Below, one piece after another: positions 1-10,061 of a stretch of 64,000 nucleotides of DNA. The translations under genes and the position numbers were made by a program. Within the stretch, counting starts at the first letter, position 1; each line of letters begins with the position of its first letter. The notes under the pieces are model-generated. The model made no database searches, was not told the DNA's origin, and saw only the letters and a list, made by a program, of their open reading frames with translations. Origin of the DNA: Chelonoidis abingdonii (Eukaryota; Chordata; Testudines; Testudinidae); assembly GCF_003597395.2 (NCBI RefSeq), contig NC_133778.1, positions 17,211,248 to 17,275,247 on the forward strand, in the 5' to 3' direction.

Positions 1-389
1 GTCCTATCCTCTGACGTTAAGCAGAACAATTTTTTTCCCTCCTCCTTGTAACAACCTTTTATGTATTTAAAATGTTATGTCCCCTCTCAGTCTTCTCTTC
101 TCCAGACCAAACAAACCCATTTTTTTCAATCTTCCCTCATAGGTCATGTTTTCTAGATCTTTAATCATTTTTGTTGCTCTTCTCTGGAATTTCTCCAATT
201 TGTTCACATCATTCCTGAAATGTGGCATCCAGAACTGAAAAATACTCCATTTGAGGCCTAATCAGCATGGAGTAGAGTGGAAGAATTAGTTCTCATGTCT
301 TGCTTACAACACTCCTGCTAATACACCCCACAATGATGTAATAGTGTTACACTGTTGACTCATATTTCGCCTGTGATCCACTATGAGTC
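1..389 (-). mobile_element. CR1 LINE, 3' part (left half of a split copy)
   Basis: The plus strand reads as the reverse complement of the 3' part of a CR1 non-LTR retrotransposon: coding end and 3' region, including the typical stretch around 90-250. The window edge cuts it. The same CR1 continues at 4714 after a 4.3 kb insertion: the text stops just after the 'gtgatccactatga' segment and resumes at 'atttcccattttgtatgtg' about 30 bases further along the CR1 sequence. It is a dead copy. Confidence 0.9.
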
Positions 390-1436
390 TGTCATAAGTA
401 GATAGGTAAGGTAAGGGTTAAGTTTCTTTTACCTGGAAAGGGTAACCAAACACCTGACCAGAGGACCAATCAGAGAACTGGATTGTTTAAGTCCCAGGGG
501 CTGAATTTGTATACTCGGGGTCTTTTTGTTTTCATCGCTGTGAGTAACAACGTTCTCTAACACTCTTCTTATTTCACTATGTTATACCAAAAGTCATGTA
601 GTACAAAGGAAACCCCAAGCAAGTCGGTATGAGAGCTTGTTGTACGAATAGATGTGGATGGCTGTGTCTTTTGTTTTTCTCGGCTGTGAGTTCACCGTTC
701 CTCCTAACTGCATCTTATCTCCAAGGTCTCCTACACATTTGTGAGTACAAAGGAACCCCAAGCAATTCGGCTATGAGGGGCTTGTTGTATACATGTATGT
801 GATTGGTTGACTGTTAATCAGCTATCTTTTAATCGACTGTTTCTTCATATTTTCTTATAAGCAGAGCCTGTATTGAGTTTCTTAAGCAAGTTATTGTTTT
901 CTATTTTTTTTTTTATATAAACTTTCTTTTAAACGTTGTGCACGTTCTTTTCCTAGGGAGCAAAAGGAGAACAGCCAGGCTGTGGCTATTTCTATTGCTT
1001 TCAGGGAAGAGCAGGCTAGGGAAGAGAAAAAGAATCCCTCGTAGTCAGTATCTGTCTCCCTACGGAAGGCAGGCGGGGAAGGCAAGCCAAGCTGTTGTAT
1101 TTGCATCTCAATTGTCCTGAGGAGTAGACGCTTATCTCTGTGAAGCAGAAAACCGGTTTCTTGGCAAGCCTGGAAGGAGGGGGAAGGGATTTTTTCCCTG
1201 CTTTAGCATCCAAGGGATTTGGATCTGGGTGTCCCCCAAGGAAGGTTGGGACACCCGAGAGAGGAAAGGGGATCGGCCCCATCAATTCCTGATCTGGTTG
1301 GCAGCGGAAATATCCAGCTGGTAGTTGAGCTGGGAGTTTCAAGGTAAGCCCCCAGATTTTGGACGCTAAAGTCCAGGTTTGGACAGGACCAGATTGTTGG
1401 ACGCTAAGTTAGTCTGGGACGGAGGCTAATTACCAC
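390..1436 (+). repeat. 5' LTR of the retrotransposon
   Basis: It aligns along its whole length to 3629-4708. Shared landmarks are the 'cctggaaagggtaaccaaacac' block near 430, the repeated 'caagcaa.tcg.tatgag' motif, the 'cctagggagcaaa' block near 953 and the 'ccagattttggacgctaaagtcc' block near 1350. The two copies differ mostly by single-base gains and losses. The right boundary is approximate, because the terminal CA is degraded ('taccactgag'). Confidence 0.8.
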
Positions 1437-1903
1437 TGAGTGCAGCGTGGGATGTCAAAATCCAAAAACCAGTAGCTCCTATATTATTTTTTTCCTGCTA
1501 GCTTTAGCAGCAGAAGGAATGGTTTTAAGCAGACAGAGAAATTTTGGGGTTTTAAAGGCAGACAGAGGAAATTTTTTTTTTCCCCTGCCTGTTTCAGCAG
1601 TTCGCATTTTTAGTAGCTCATTCACACAGCCCTTAAGGCTAGTGGGGTAACAAAGCATTCCCTTTGAGAGTGCTTGCTGCATCACACACAGTAGCAGTGA
1701 GGAAAATTGGTTAAAGTCAGAAGAGATTTTTTTTCTGTGCTTGCTTTTAGGCAGCTTGAATTTTTTTTTTTGCTTGCTGCAGCTTGAATTTTTTCTGAGT
1801 ATAGAAACCCCATTAACAGTCGTTGTGAACAATAGACTCCCCTTTGCGAGTCAACAATCCAGCCAGCAACACACCAGGTAGAACAGTTGACCTTGTTTAG
1901 GCA

Positions 1904-2245
1904 ATGGACCAATCAAACAGAGCTACAGCAAGTCAAAGCAGTTTACTGGCAAATCTCAAGGCAGAAAGCCAGCACTTCAGAACCACAGCACCAGAGGACT
2001 CCACACACAGAAAACAGAAACCATATTCCAAAAAAGCAGAAAAAGGAAAGAAGCCCGCACAAGCCCTAGACGACGAAATGAACATAGAAGACAGGCTGGA
2101 ACTAATTAAGGCTAAACAAGAGCCCAAGGCAGCACATAAAGAGAACAAGAAGCCAAAACGCAATCACAAGAACGACTTCGAGACCATGAGGCAGCCTTCC
2201 CGACAGCTGCAACTACAGAGAGACCACAAGCAGGCCTTAGAATAG
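1904..2245 (+). pseudogene. gag-like charged reading frame inside the LTR element
   Basis: An open frame of 113 codons starts at ATG 1904. The product is rich in Lys, Gln, Glu and Arg, has no membrane segment, and looks like a charged helical or coiled-coil stretch (around residues 55-90). Its place just inside the 5' LTR suggests the N-terminal part of a gag protein, but I recognise no capsid or zinc-knuckle motif. The frame ends before the minisatellite. Given the indels elsewhere in the element, it may be only a piece of a longer original frame. Confidence 0.4.
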
Positions 2246-2534
2246 GGCTGGCTAGGCAAAGGCTCTAACCACTCTAACGCCTCGACACCACTTGTGGTTC
2301 ACCACACGGAATTTTCCAACTACAAGCAGTGCGACCAGCAACCTGTCTGTGCTACCGACACCCTGACTGAGGTGTGGACCCGATCCCATGTCAACGCTAA
2401 ACCAGCCACACACTCCAGTGCTCCAGCCCGAACTGGACACAGCAATTCACACCAGCACAAGCAAGTGCGCCACCTCTTCAACCCAACGCCAGAAGGACCA
2501 ACGAGCTAAAACTGCAGAGCACAAACACCCATAC

Positions 2535-2892
2535 AAGCGCTCAGCAGAGCCTGAAATACACCAGTGCACCAAGCGGACAGCGGTACACCCGCTACAGAAA
2601 CCCCAACGCCAGAGACCAACACCTAGACTGGCAACGCAACAAAACCATACCACAGAGGCTCAGCAGGCCTGAAACACCAGGTGCACCAGCAGAGCGGTCC
2701 ACCCGACGGAAACCACCCCATCTCCACATCATTCCAGAGGACCAAGCCCAATCCCCAGTCTGATACCAAAGAGGCTCAGCAGAGCTGAAAATACCACCAG
2801 GTGCACCAGCAGAAAGCGGTGCACAGCGACAGAAACAACCCCATCATCTATATCACTTCCAGAGACCAAGCCAGTCCCAGTCTGAGGAAGAA
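2535..2892 (+). repeat. Minisatellite, about 3 copies of a 115-120 bp unit
   Basis: Three imperfect tandem units start near 2538, 2655 and 2770. Each runs 'ggctcagcag.gc.tgaaa', then 'caccaggtgcaccagcag', then 'cagaaac' and then 'ttccagag.accaagcc'. They lie in the interior of the LTR element and would encode a Pro/Gln-rich repeat if translated. The units differ by small indels. Confidence 0.7.
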
Positions 2893-3009
2893 CTGGTTCC
2901 CCAGCTTCAAGGGAACAGTTCGAGCTGAGAGGAAGCAGATGACAGCCTTCAAAAGCTTGGGTGGCGCACGGAAGCAACCCACCGCCTCTCACTCGTCTGA
3001 CCGATCCGT

Positions 3010-3400
3010 TTTATGACCAAAGACTTTTATACAGAAATTCTTTCTGGTGATGCCAGGAAGAGTGGCAGCCGTACACGGTTGGAAAAATCCCTCTACTGGG
3101 AGGGATGGCAAGAAAGTTGCCCAGTATGTCCAGTCTTGTGAGGTGGCCAAACAGTGGCAAAGCCTCAAATCTGTCGGCCCTCTCCAGCCATCCCACTTAA
3201 TGAGGTCCCATTTCAGCAATACTGTGGAATTCTGGTCCTTTTCCGACAAAGACACCAGGAAAAGCAGTACGTACTGATTTTCGTGACTTGCTAACCGATG
3301 CAGAATGCAATGCTCTAGGTAACACCAAGCAAAGCAGTGTGCCAGGCCCTAACAAATTTTCGCCAGGGTCGGGTGGGCCCTCAGATACTGGTCAGTCAGT
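3010..3400 (+). pseudogene. Integrase-like remnant, frameshifted
   Basis: Translation in alternating plus frames gives pieces that resemble the zinc-binding and early catalytic region of a Ty3/gypsy integrase. One is a 'KKVAQYVQSCEV' segment with the expected Cys context (near 3110-3150). Another is a 'QYVLIFV' segment (near 3267), which normally follows the first catalytic Asp region. The pieces lie in different frames and several stops intervene, so there is no intact protein. The rest of pol is absent. Confidence 0.55.
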
Positions 3401-3628
3401 GAAAACAAATGCTATGCCATTGTGTACGCCTGGAAAAGCTACGTCCATATTTATGGGACGACGCTTCCACTACAAACTGACCATGCCTGCGCTAAGTGCT
3501 TTGCCTGAAGATGTGGAAGTCTTTACTTTGCATGTTTTATTCTATGTGCATGTGTTGTATCTCTGTTTAGTTTTAAGTTCTAGGTAGAAATCACCTCCAG
3601 TAACTTTCTACTGTCGGTGATTTGGGGC

Positions 3629-4708
3629 GGTCATACAGTAGATAGTACGTAAGGTTAATTTCTTTTACCTGGAAAGGGTAACCAAACACCACTACAGAGG
3701 ACCATCAGAGACTGGATTGTTTAACGTCATAGGGGCGGGAATTTGTTATCGGGTCTTTTTGTTTTCTCGCGTGTGAGTAAACAAGGTTTCCTCCTAACTC
3801 CTTTCTTATTTCAACATATATCAAAAGTCTGTGATACAAAGAACCCCCAAGCAAGTCGCTATGAGAGCTTGGTTTACGAATAGATGTGGATGGCTGTCTG
3901 TCTTTGTGTTTTTCTCGGCTGAGTTAACAAGCTTTCCTCCTAACTGCATCTTATCTCAATTTCTCCATACCATTTGTGAGTTACAAAGAACCCCCAAGCA
4001 ATGTCGCTATGTGGAGCTTGGTTGTCTTTACTGTATGTGGATTGTTGACTGTTTAATCGGGCTATCTTTTAAATCAGACTGTTTCTTCATATTCTCTTAT
4101 AAGCAAGAGCCTGTATTGGTTTTCTTAATGCATATATTGTTTTATATTTTCTTTCTTTTTATATAACTTTTCTTTAAAAGTGTGCAATTTCTTTTCCTAG
4201 GGAGCAAAGGGAAGGACAGCCAGGCTGTGGCTATTTCCTATTGCTCTTCAGGGAAGAGCAGGCTACGGGAAAGAGAAAAAGAATCACCTCTTGTATCACG
4301 TATCTGTCTCCCTCCGGCAGGCAGGCACGGGAAGGCAGAAGGCCCAACTGTTGGTATTTGCACTCTCATTCATGAGGTAGAGAACGCTTATCCTTGGGGG
4401 AAGCAGAGAAACGTTTCTGTGCAAAGCCTGGAAGGAGGGGGGAGGATTGTTTCCCCTGCCTTTTAAGCATCCAGGATTGGAAGTCATGGCGTGTCCCCCC
4501 AAGAAGGTTCGGGACACCAGAGAGAGGAAAGGGGGGATCAGGCCCCATCAATTCCTGATCTGGTGGCAGCGAGAATATCCAAGCTGGTAGTGAGCTTGGG
4601 GGAGTTTCAGGTAAGCCCCCAGATTTTGGACGCTAAAGTCCAGGTTTGGGACAGGACCAGATTGTGGACGCTAAAGTTCAGGTCTGGGACTGGGAGGCTA
4701 TTACCACA
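3629..4708 (+). repeat. 3' LTR of the retrotransposon
   Basis: This second LTR copy is preceded by a purine-rich 'tttggggcgg' tract at 3621-3630, a likely polypurine primer. It ends TTACCACA just before the GAGTC duplication. Compared with the 5' LTR, the base order is almost the same, but dozens of one-base indels separate the two. Confidence 0.82.
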
Positions 4709-5122
4709 GAGTCCCTAGATAGTTATTTCCCATTTTGTATGTGTGCAACTGATTGTTCCTTCCTAAGTGGAGTACTTCACATTTGTCCTTATTGAATTTC
4801 ATCCCATTTACTTCAAACGATTTCTCCAGTTTGTCCAGATCTTTTTCAATTTTAACCCTATCCTCCAAAGCACTTGCAACCCTTCCCAGCTTGGTATCAT
4901 CTGCAAACTTTATAAGTGTACGCTCTATGTCATTATCTAAACCACTGATGAATATATTGAACAGAACTGGATCCAGAACTGATTCCTGTAGGACCCCACT
5001 TGACATGCCCTTCCAGCTTGACTGTGAACCACTCACCTACTCTCTGGGAACAGCTTTTCAACCAGTTATGCACCCATCTTCTAGTAGCTCCATCTAGATT
5101 GTATTTCCCTTGTTTGTTTATG
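4709..5122 (-). mobile_element. CR1 LINE, reverse transcriptase part (right half of the split copy)
   Basis: This continues the CR1 of 1-389 on the minus strand. The minus-strand frame 5036 to 4701 shows CR1 polymerase motifs, including a 'VLFNIFI' segment and the catalytic box 'FADDTKLG' near 4895-4912. Homology stops near 5122, so the copy is 5' truncated, as is usual for CR1. One stop-free stretch survives, but the protein as a whole is broken by the LTR insertion. Confidence 0.9.
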
Positions 5123-5690
5123 TTGCCTTTAGTGGATTTGCACAGATGTAAACTGATTACAGCTTAGCAAACAGCTCTGATGTTGAAGAAGAAGAAACAG
5201 AATCTAACTCTTTTGCCCTCAGCTGTGTTGGCTTCACCAGGCTAACAGGAGTAAAAACTTATTTTTGACACTAGAGTCAATAGATAGGACTCTGAACACA
5301 CCCTGATGGCAGACTGTATAAAAATCTGTGATTACAGCAACAGGTCAAACAGTAATCAAAATTTGGCTTGCAGAATCTTCAGGACAGTGGTGAAATACGT
5401 ATCAGAAAGAACTCAGCCTTTTTCACAGATGCCAGGCTTGCAGACTCCACCTGGCATCGCAGTGAGATATAATAAATGGAACCCCATGATTACATGAAGA
5501 ACAGCTGCTTGAAACTGAAGCCAAGGAAGAGCTGATGCTAGGGGGTAGTGGAAAGTATTTTCAATCATTTGCAGCCATGGTACAATCTCCTTGGTTGAAG
5601 GTAAGCATGCACAATTGATCAATGAAGTCCATAGTTTAGGAGAACTCTTGGATTCCTTGAGGACACTAAGCTCTCACATAGCAGCATCCA
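5123..5690. other. No recognised feature
   Basis: Unique-looking AT-moderate sequence. The plus frame at 5306-5497 shows no recognisable domain and is best read as chance. Confidence 0.5.
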
Positions 5691-6022
5691 CAAGTATCAC
5701 ATTCTATCATCTCCAGTTGGTGGACAATGACCTCGCCTCAGTTATTCACACCTGTGTCACCTCTTGGTCAGACTGCAACAATATGATGGAAATAGCTGGG
5801 CTTGAAGCTTTCAGTACTTAGGAAACTCCAACTAGCACAGAAAATTGCAGTACTTCTCCTCCGCAACACAGGCTACTGTGAGCACATTAAACCTGTCTTC
5901 TGCTCTCTACACTGCCTTCCCATAGGATTTTGAATCAAGGTCAATGTCTTGGTCTTTATCTTTAAAACATTCCATGGCGTGGATCCAAGATATCTAAAGG
6001 ACTACCTAAAATTATGTGTTGA
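5690..6022 (+). mobile_element. L2-like LINE remnant (polymerase C-terminus)
   Basis: Plus-strand translation gives the typical end of an L2-clade polymerase in several frames: 'VIHTCVTSW' near 5745, then 'KLQLAQKIAVLLL' near 5826-5865, then 'HIKPVFCSLHCLPI' near 5880-5925. A stop and frameshifts are present. It is old and non-functional. Confidence 0.7.
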
Positions 6023-6395
6023 AGGTGCCAGACGAAGGACCATGGGGGCGGTCAAGCATCCGCCGAAATGCTGCTGAATTTCAGCCAGGACGTGGGCACA
6101 TTTAGATGCCCCCGCAGGCACCATGGCGCCCACAGGCACCACGCTGGGGACCCCTGAGGGAGGCCAGTTATAGTGACATAACAAACAGCAGCATCTATAC
6201 TGGAGCTTGTTGCCTTCACTTTGCCGCAAAAAGCTTTATGCCTCTTGTCACCGTGACTTCATTTTGTCAGCAAAACAGGACAGTTTTGCCAGCAAGAGTA
6301 GCTTTGTGGTGTGCACCCATCCACCGTTTTGTCAGCAAAAGCTGCCTTTTGCCAATAAAACTCTGTTACGTAGATAAGGCTACATAGTGTGGTAA
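6023..6395. repeat. Pieces of non-autonomous DNA transposons
   Basis: The stretch 6250-6392 carries repeated 'tttgtcagcaaaa' and 'ttttgccagcaa' motifs and ends 'agataaggctacatag'. This resembles one end of a Harbinger-like turtle MITE, whose termini read 'gtgtagacaaggctac'. The segment 6025-6170 (ending 'cgctggggacccctgagg') looks like a fragment of another MITE. The missing second termini keep this tentative. Confidence 0.4.
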
Positions 6396-7578
6396 CTCAA
6401 GCAGAGCTAGCAAGTATCTATCTACACAAGCTGCGAAGCCACTTCCAGATGTGCTGTAAATCTCTGCTCATAGCTTATTTACTCAGGCTTTGCATGGAGA
6501 TGAAGGCGGGAGTATGTGGTCTTCAGACAGTAGAATGTGTTATATATTCCTAATTCACAACTCTGCACAGAATCTTTTGCTCTTCTACTCATTAACAGGA
6601 TGTGAAACTGCCATTAAAATATCAAAGGCGTAGTGGTACTAAAAAGCCCTTCACAAGAGTCACTAAACTAGGTGATATCAAACATGGTGTCCAGTTTGTC
6701 ACAGGAAAAACTGAAAAATTTGGTTCAAACAAATATCACCTCAGTAAGAAACAAGAGTTCAAAAGTTGTAGATTTTAAACAATTTAGCAGTGCTCTCCAA
6801 TTGTTCAAATCAATTTTGGCTAATTATTTCTACAATGTGCTTTATAATAATAAACAATGCATAGTATACTACAAAATAAAACTTAAAACTTAATTAAATT
6901 AAACTTCAACAAAATAAACTAATTTGTTGGACATCTTGCCAAAATGTGCTTTTATGAAGGACATATGGGAATTAAACCTTGTCCTTAGAAGTGTTATTTA
7001 TCCAAAACAACTACAATAAGTATGTTTTCTAATCTGACAATATAGAAGCAAATGGCATTTCAGAAACAAATCCTCCATTACTTTAAAAGTATCTTGATTA
7101 TAATCTGAAAATATCTGGACTATTAAACGGCAGTTAAAATAAGTTATAATTAACACACACATACTTGTTTATTGAGAAACAGTGTAAGTGGTAAAAGACC
7201 TCGGAGCAATGTTAGTGCACCAGTGAAATCTACTGAAACCTTCTAATTAAATTATCTATGGTCGAACTGGAATTTGTAGACCCTAGCAGGGGAATCATCT
7301 CAAATGAGTGGGATTAAGCCACCAGCACAAGCAGAATACACTTCTCAACTGAGTGCGAATGAATCAGCATCTCTCTACCAAGCAATCAGGCCAAGGTATC
7401 AATGCATTTCTCTGCTGATTCACACAACACTCAAAAGATTTATACTGTAACATATGAAGAGATCCTTCCTAGATACACATGTCCATAGAAAGTAGAGAAA
7501 AACCAAAAGAACACAGAGCAGATTTGTTTTATAAATTAGCACTAAAACCATATGCTAATAAAAGCATAAACCGCTAAG
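6396..7578. other. Intron sequence without recognised feature
   Basis: AT-rich, with no open frame or repeat that I recognise. The small plus frame at 6672-6893 is lysine- and serine-rich chance sequence. Confidence 0.5.
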
Positions 7579-7580
7579 TA

Positions 7581-7783
7581 CACCTCTACCCCAATATAAT
7601 GCAGTCCTCGGGAGCCAAAAAATCTCACAGCATTATAGGTGAAAAGGTGTTACATTGTACTTGCTTTGATCCGCCAGAGCACGCAGCCCTCTCCCCCCCC
7701 ACACACACACCCTGGAGCGCTGCTTTACCGCATTATATCTGAATTCATTTTATATCGGGTCATGTTATATCTGGGTAGAGATG
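7581..7783 (-). mobile_element. Mariner-type MITE, copy 1
   Basis: A 203 bp element with inverted ends CACCTCTACCCCAATATAAT and rc of the 3' end CATCTCTACCCAGATATAAC, flanked on both sides by TA (7579-7580, 7784-7785). The interior holds 'gatccgcc' and a C-rich tract. It is the same family as 8462-8650 but in the opposite orientation. Confidence 0.82.
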
Positions 7784-7805
7784 TATTAACTTACATGAAT
7801 AGCTG

Positions 7806-7912
7806 TTTTCTTGTTCTTGTAGCCATATTGATCTCAGGATATGAGAGACAAGGTGGGTAAGATAATATCTTTTATTGGACCAACTTCTGTCAACCAGGAC
7901 TTGTTGGCCACT
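7806..7912 (+). repeat. Fragment of a common amniote interspersed repeat
   Basis: The text 'tgtagccatattgatctcagg' followed by 'gacaaggtgggtaagataat' and 'cttttattggaccaacttct' is a very common interspersed repeat in turtle, crocodile and bird DNA. I am not certain of its class. Its start resembles that of the element at 63732. Confidence 0.55.
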
Positions 7913-8461
7913 ACCGAAGGAGTAAAGTTTTCTTAGTTTCCTTTATAGTGCTGGTGTACATTTTTATCAACTCCATGTGCTGCAGGAAATCTATGTCATT
8001 TGCTGCACCACTTCCACTCTTGTCTCTGACTTTGTATGTATGTTCATCAACTGTTATTCTAAATGTACTATATACTAATTGGTATCTCCAGATGGAGTTA
8101 ATATTCGCAAGGGTCCTATAAGTATTGAGTTGACATATAATCTTTCCCCATTCTTAACAATTAATGCATTTCATAACTAAACAGTGTACACAATATTGCT
8201 GTCACAACTGGCTCAAGCATGCATGCTTACAACATACAGGCCGTTAATGAAGGAACAACCCCAATTATCTGCTTCAGTCACAAGTTGGAAAATCACTTAT
8301 TAGCAGATCACATTGTCATGTTGATGAATGTTAGGTCCACAGAGCAAAGAAAGCAGACACTATTATCTTACACAGGCACATGTCCTGCTTACTCTTTATA
8401 TTGCTCCACAGTACTTTAAAAGAAATGCAGACAACTAGACAAGAGTCATTATTTCCATGTA
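7913..8461. other. No recognised feature
   Basis: Unique-looking intron sequence between the two mariner MITEs. The plus frame 8219-8419 has no recognisable content. Confidence 0.5.
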
Positions 8462-8650
8462 CACCTCTACCCCACTATAATGCGACCCGATATAACACGA
8501 ATTCAGATATAACACAGTAAAGCAGTGCCCCAGGGGGGCAGGGCTGCGCACTCCGGCGGATCAAAGTAAGTTCAATATAACGCAGTTTCACCTATAATGT
8601 GGTAAGATATTTTGGCTCCTGAGGACAGCGTTATATCGGGGTAGGAGGTG
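8462..8650 (+). mobile_element. Mariner-type MITE, copy 2
   Basis: A 189 bp element starts CACCTCTACCCCACTATAAT and ends with the inverse of CACCTCCTACCCCGATATAA, with TA on both sides (8460-8461, 8651-8652). It is an inverted copy of the element at 7581, about 0.7 kb away. Confidence 0.85.
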
Positions 8651-8652
8651 TA

Positions 8653-9715
8653 GTATAACTTGATTCAGGAGCATTTTCAAAACCCCAATTCACAGAGAAG
8701 GAAAGGGTACCTGATATACTATAGTGAAAACACCCCTTAGTTTTTTCAAGTAGATCACAGAAGTGGTTCAGAGTCTCAATAAGAAAGTAAAGACTGCAGT
8801 GATAACAGAGAAACATACAAAGCTTAAAAAAATAGTCCACTTGTGAGGCATGTAGGAAATTCTCACACAAATGTCAGTGTTTGTAGAATCAAAGCCTTTC
8901 ATATAAAAAATATTAAATTTCTAGCTCTTATGTTTGAAAAAAAACCTTACAAGTGTGAATTAAGGACAGTTGCTTTCTTCCTTGTTCTACACACAGCTGC
9001 AATGCCTCTTCTGCTGCTGAGTCTTGTCAGTTTTCACTAAAAACATACAACACCCTGTGTGTGGGCAGTAGCGACAATGAAAAGAATCAGGCCCGTTTTA
9101 CTCTGCTGTAGCACAGGAAGGCTCCAAGCAGCAGAAGCAGGCACTAAACTGTTCACTGGAGAGGAGGACCCAAGAATAAAAACTGGGAGGAGGAAATGAG
9201 GAACAGAAACACACCATCACCTCTGCTTCAGCCAGAACAATGAGATGTACATTGCACTAAGGGGCAGGAAAAATGTTTCTTCTCCCTTCCAGAAAAAAGA
9301 GAGGGGGTTAGGAAAAAAATCAAATATCTATTATCTACAAAAAATGGAGCCTTTTCAACTGGTCATTTCTCCTGAACTTTGTCTTATTTTAGTCTTCAAT
9401 AAAATATAATTTAATATATATTTATATATATTAAAAAAAACAAAAGGTGCCCGTCTCGGGTTTTTAAGTGCAATCCACCACCCACGTCAATGAAAAAATA
9501 GACTGTGGAGTGAATACCATTGCTACAAAGGTTGTGCCCAACTGAAGATGCCACTGTGTCCTTCTGTACTGAATATGTTGATCAGTCTCAACCACATAGG
9601 AACTGAAGCTAAAGATGCATCCCATGACAACAGCTAATGTCCCATAGTTTTCCTCAGGACCGTTTTATCAAGACTGTGTCTCCTGGTTTAAGCTTGGGTA
9701 AACTTTAGGCTGCAT
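8653..9715. other. No recognised gene; AT-rich tract
   Basis: Contains an AT-rich run near 9398-9442 ('ataatttaatatatatttat'). Otherwise unassigned intron sequence. Confidence 0.5.
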
Positions 9716-10061
9716 TCAGCGTAGGTCTACACTGGCAGAGTTACAGTGCCAGTCAGAGAGCACTGAAGGGAAACTGCTGTTGTGTGTTCACACTGTTAGC
9801 TGCCTGCACAATAACATGTTCACACTTGCAGCACTTGCAGAGGTATTCGGAGCGGTGCACTCTGGGCAGCTATCCCACAGAGCACCTCTTCCTCTTCTGC
9901 CGCTAAGAGTTGAGGGAAGGCAGAGGGGGTCGTGGGGCAATCTGGATCCTGTCCCAATGCCCCATGATGCATTGCTTTGCACCCCAGCAATCCCTGTCCT
10001 CATTTGGTGCCATCTTTCAACTGTTTGTGTACTGCACACTCTGCCTCTTCGGGCTGTAGGA

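Larger units (their letters stand above)
390..4708 (+). mobile_element. LTR retrotransposon with two LTRs and a reduced, broken interior
   Basis: The element starts TGTCATAA and ends TTACCACA. It is bounded by the 5 bp direct repeat GAGTC at 385-389 and 4709-4713, which marks integrase-made insertion into the CR1. Two LTRs of about 1.05 kb flank an interior of only about 2.2 kb. The interior holds a charged gag-like reading frame, a 115-120 bp minisatellite and a frameshifted integrase-like remnant. No reverse transcriptase is visible, so the copy is defective. The integrase piece suggests Ty3/gypsy; assignment to an endogenous retrovirus class is not excluded. Confidence 0.85.

Noticed and set aside
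3288..3587. 99-codon plus frame in the LTR element as a gene
   Set aside because: It mixes the integrase remnant with untranslated sequence in a shifted frame; no complete domain is present.
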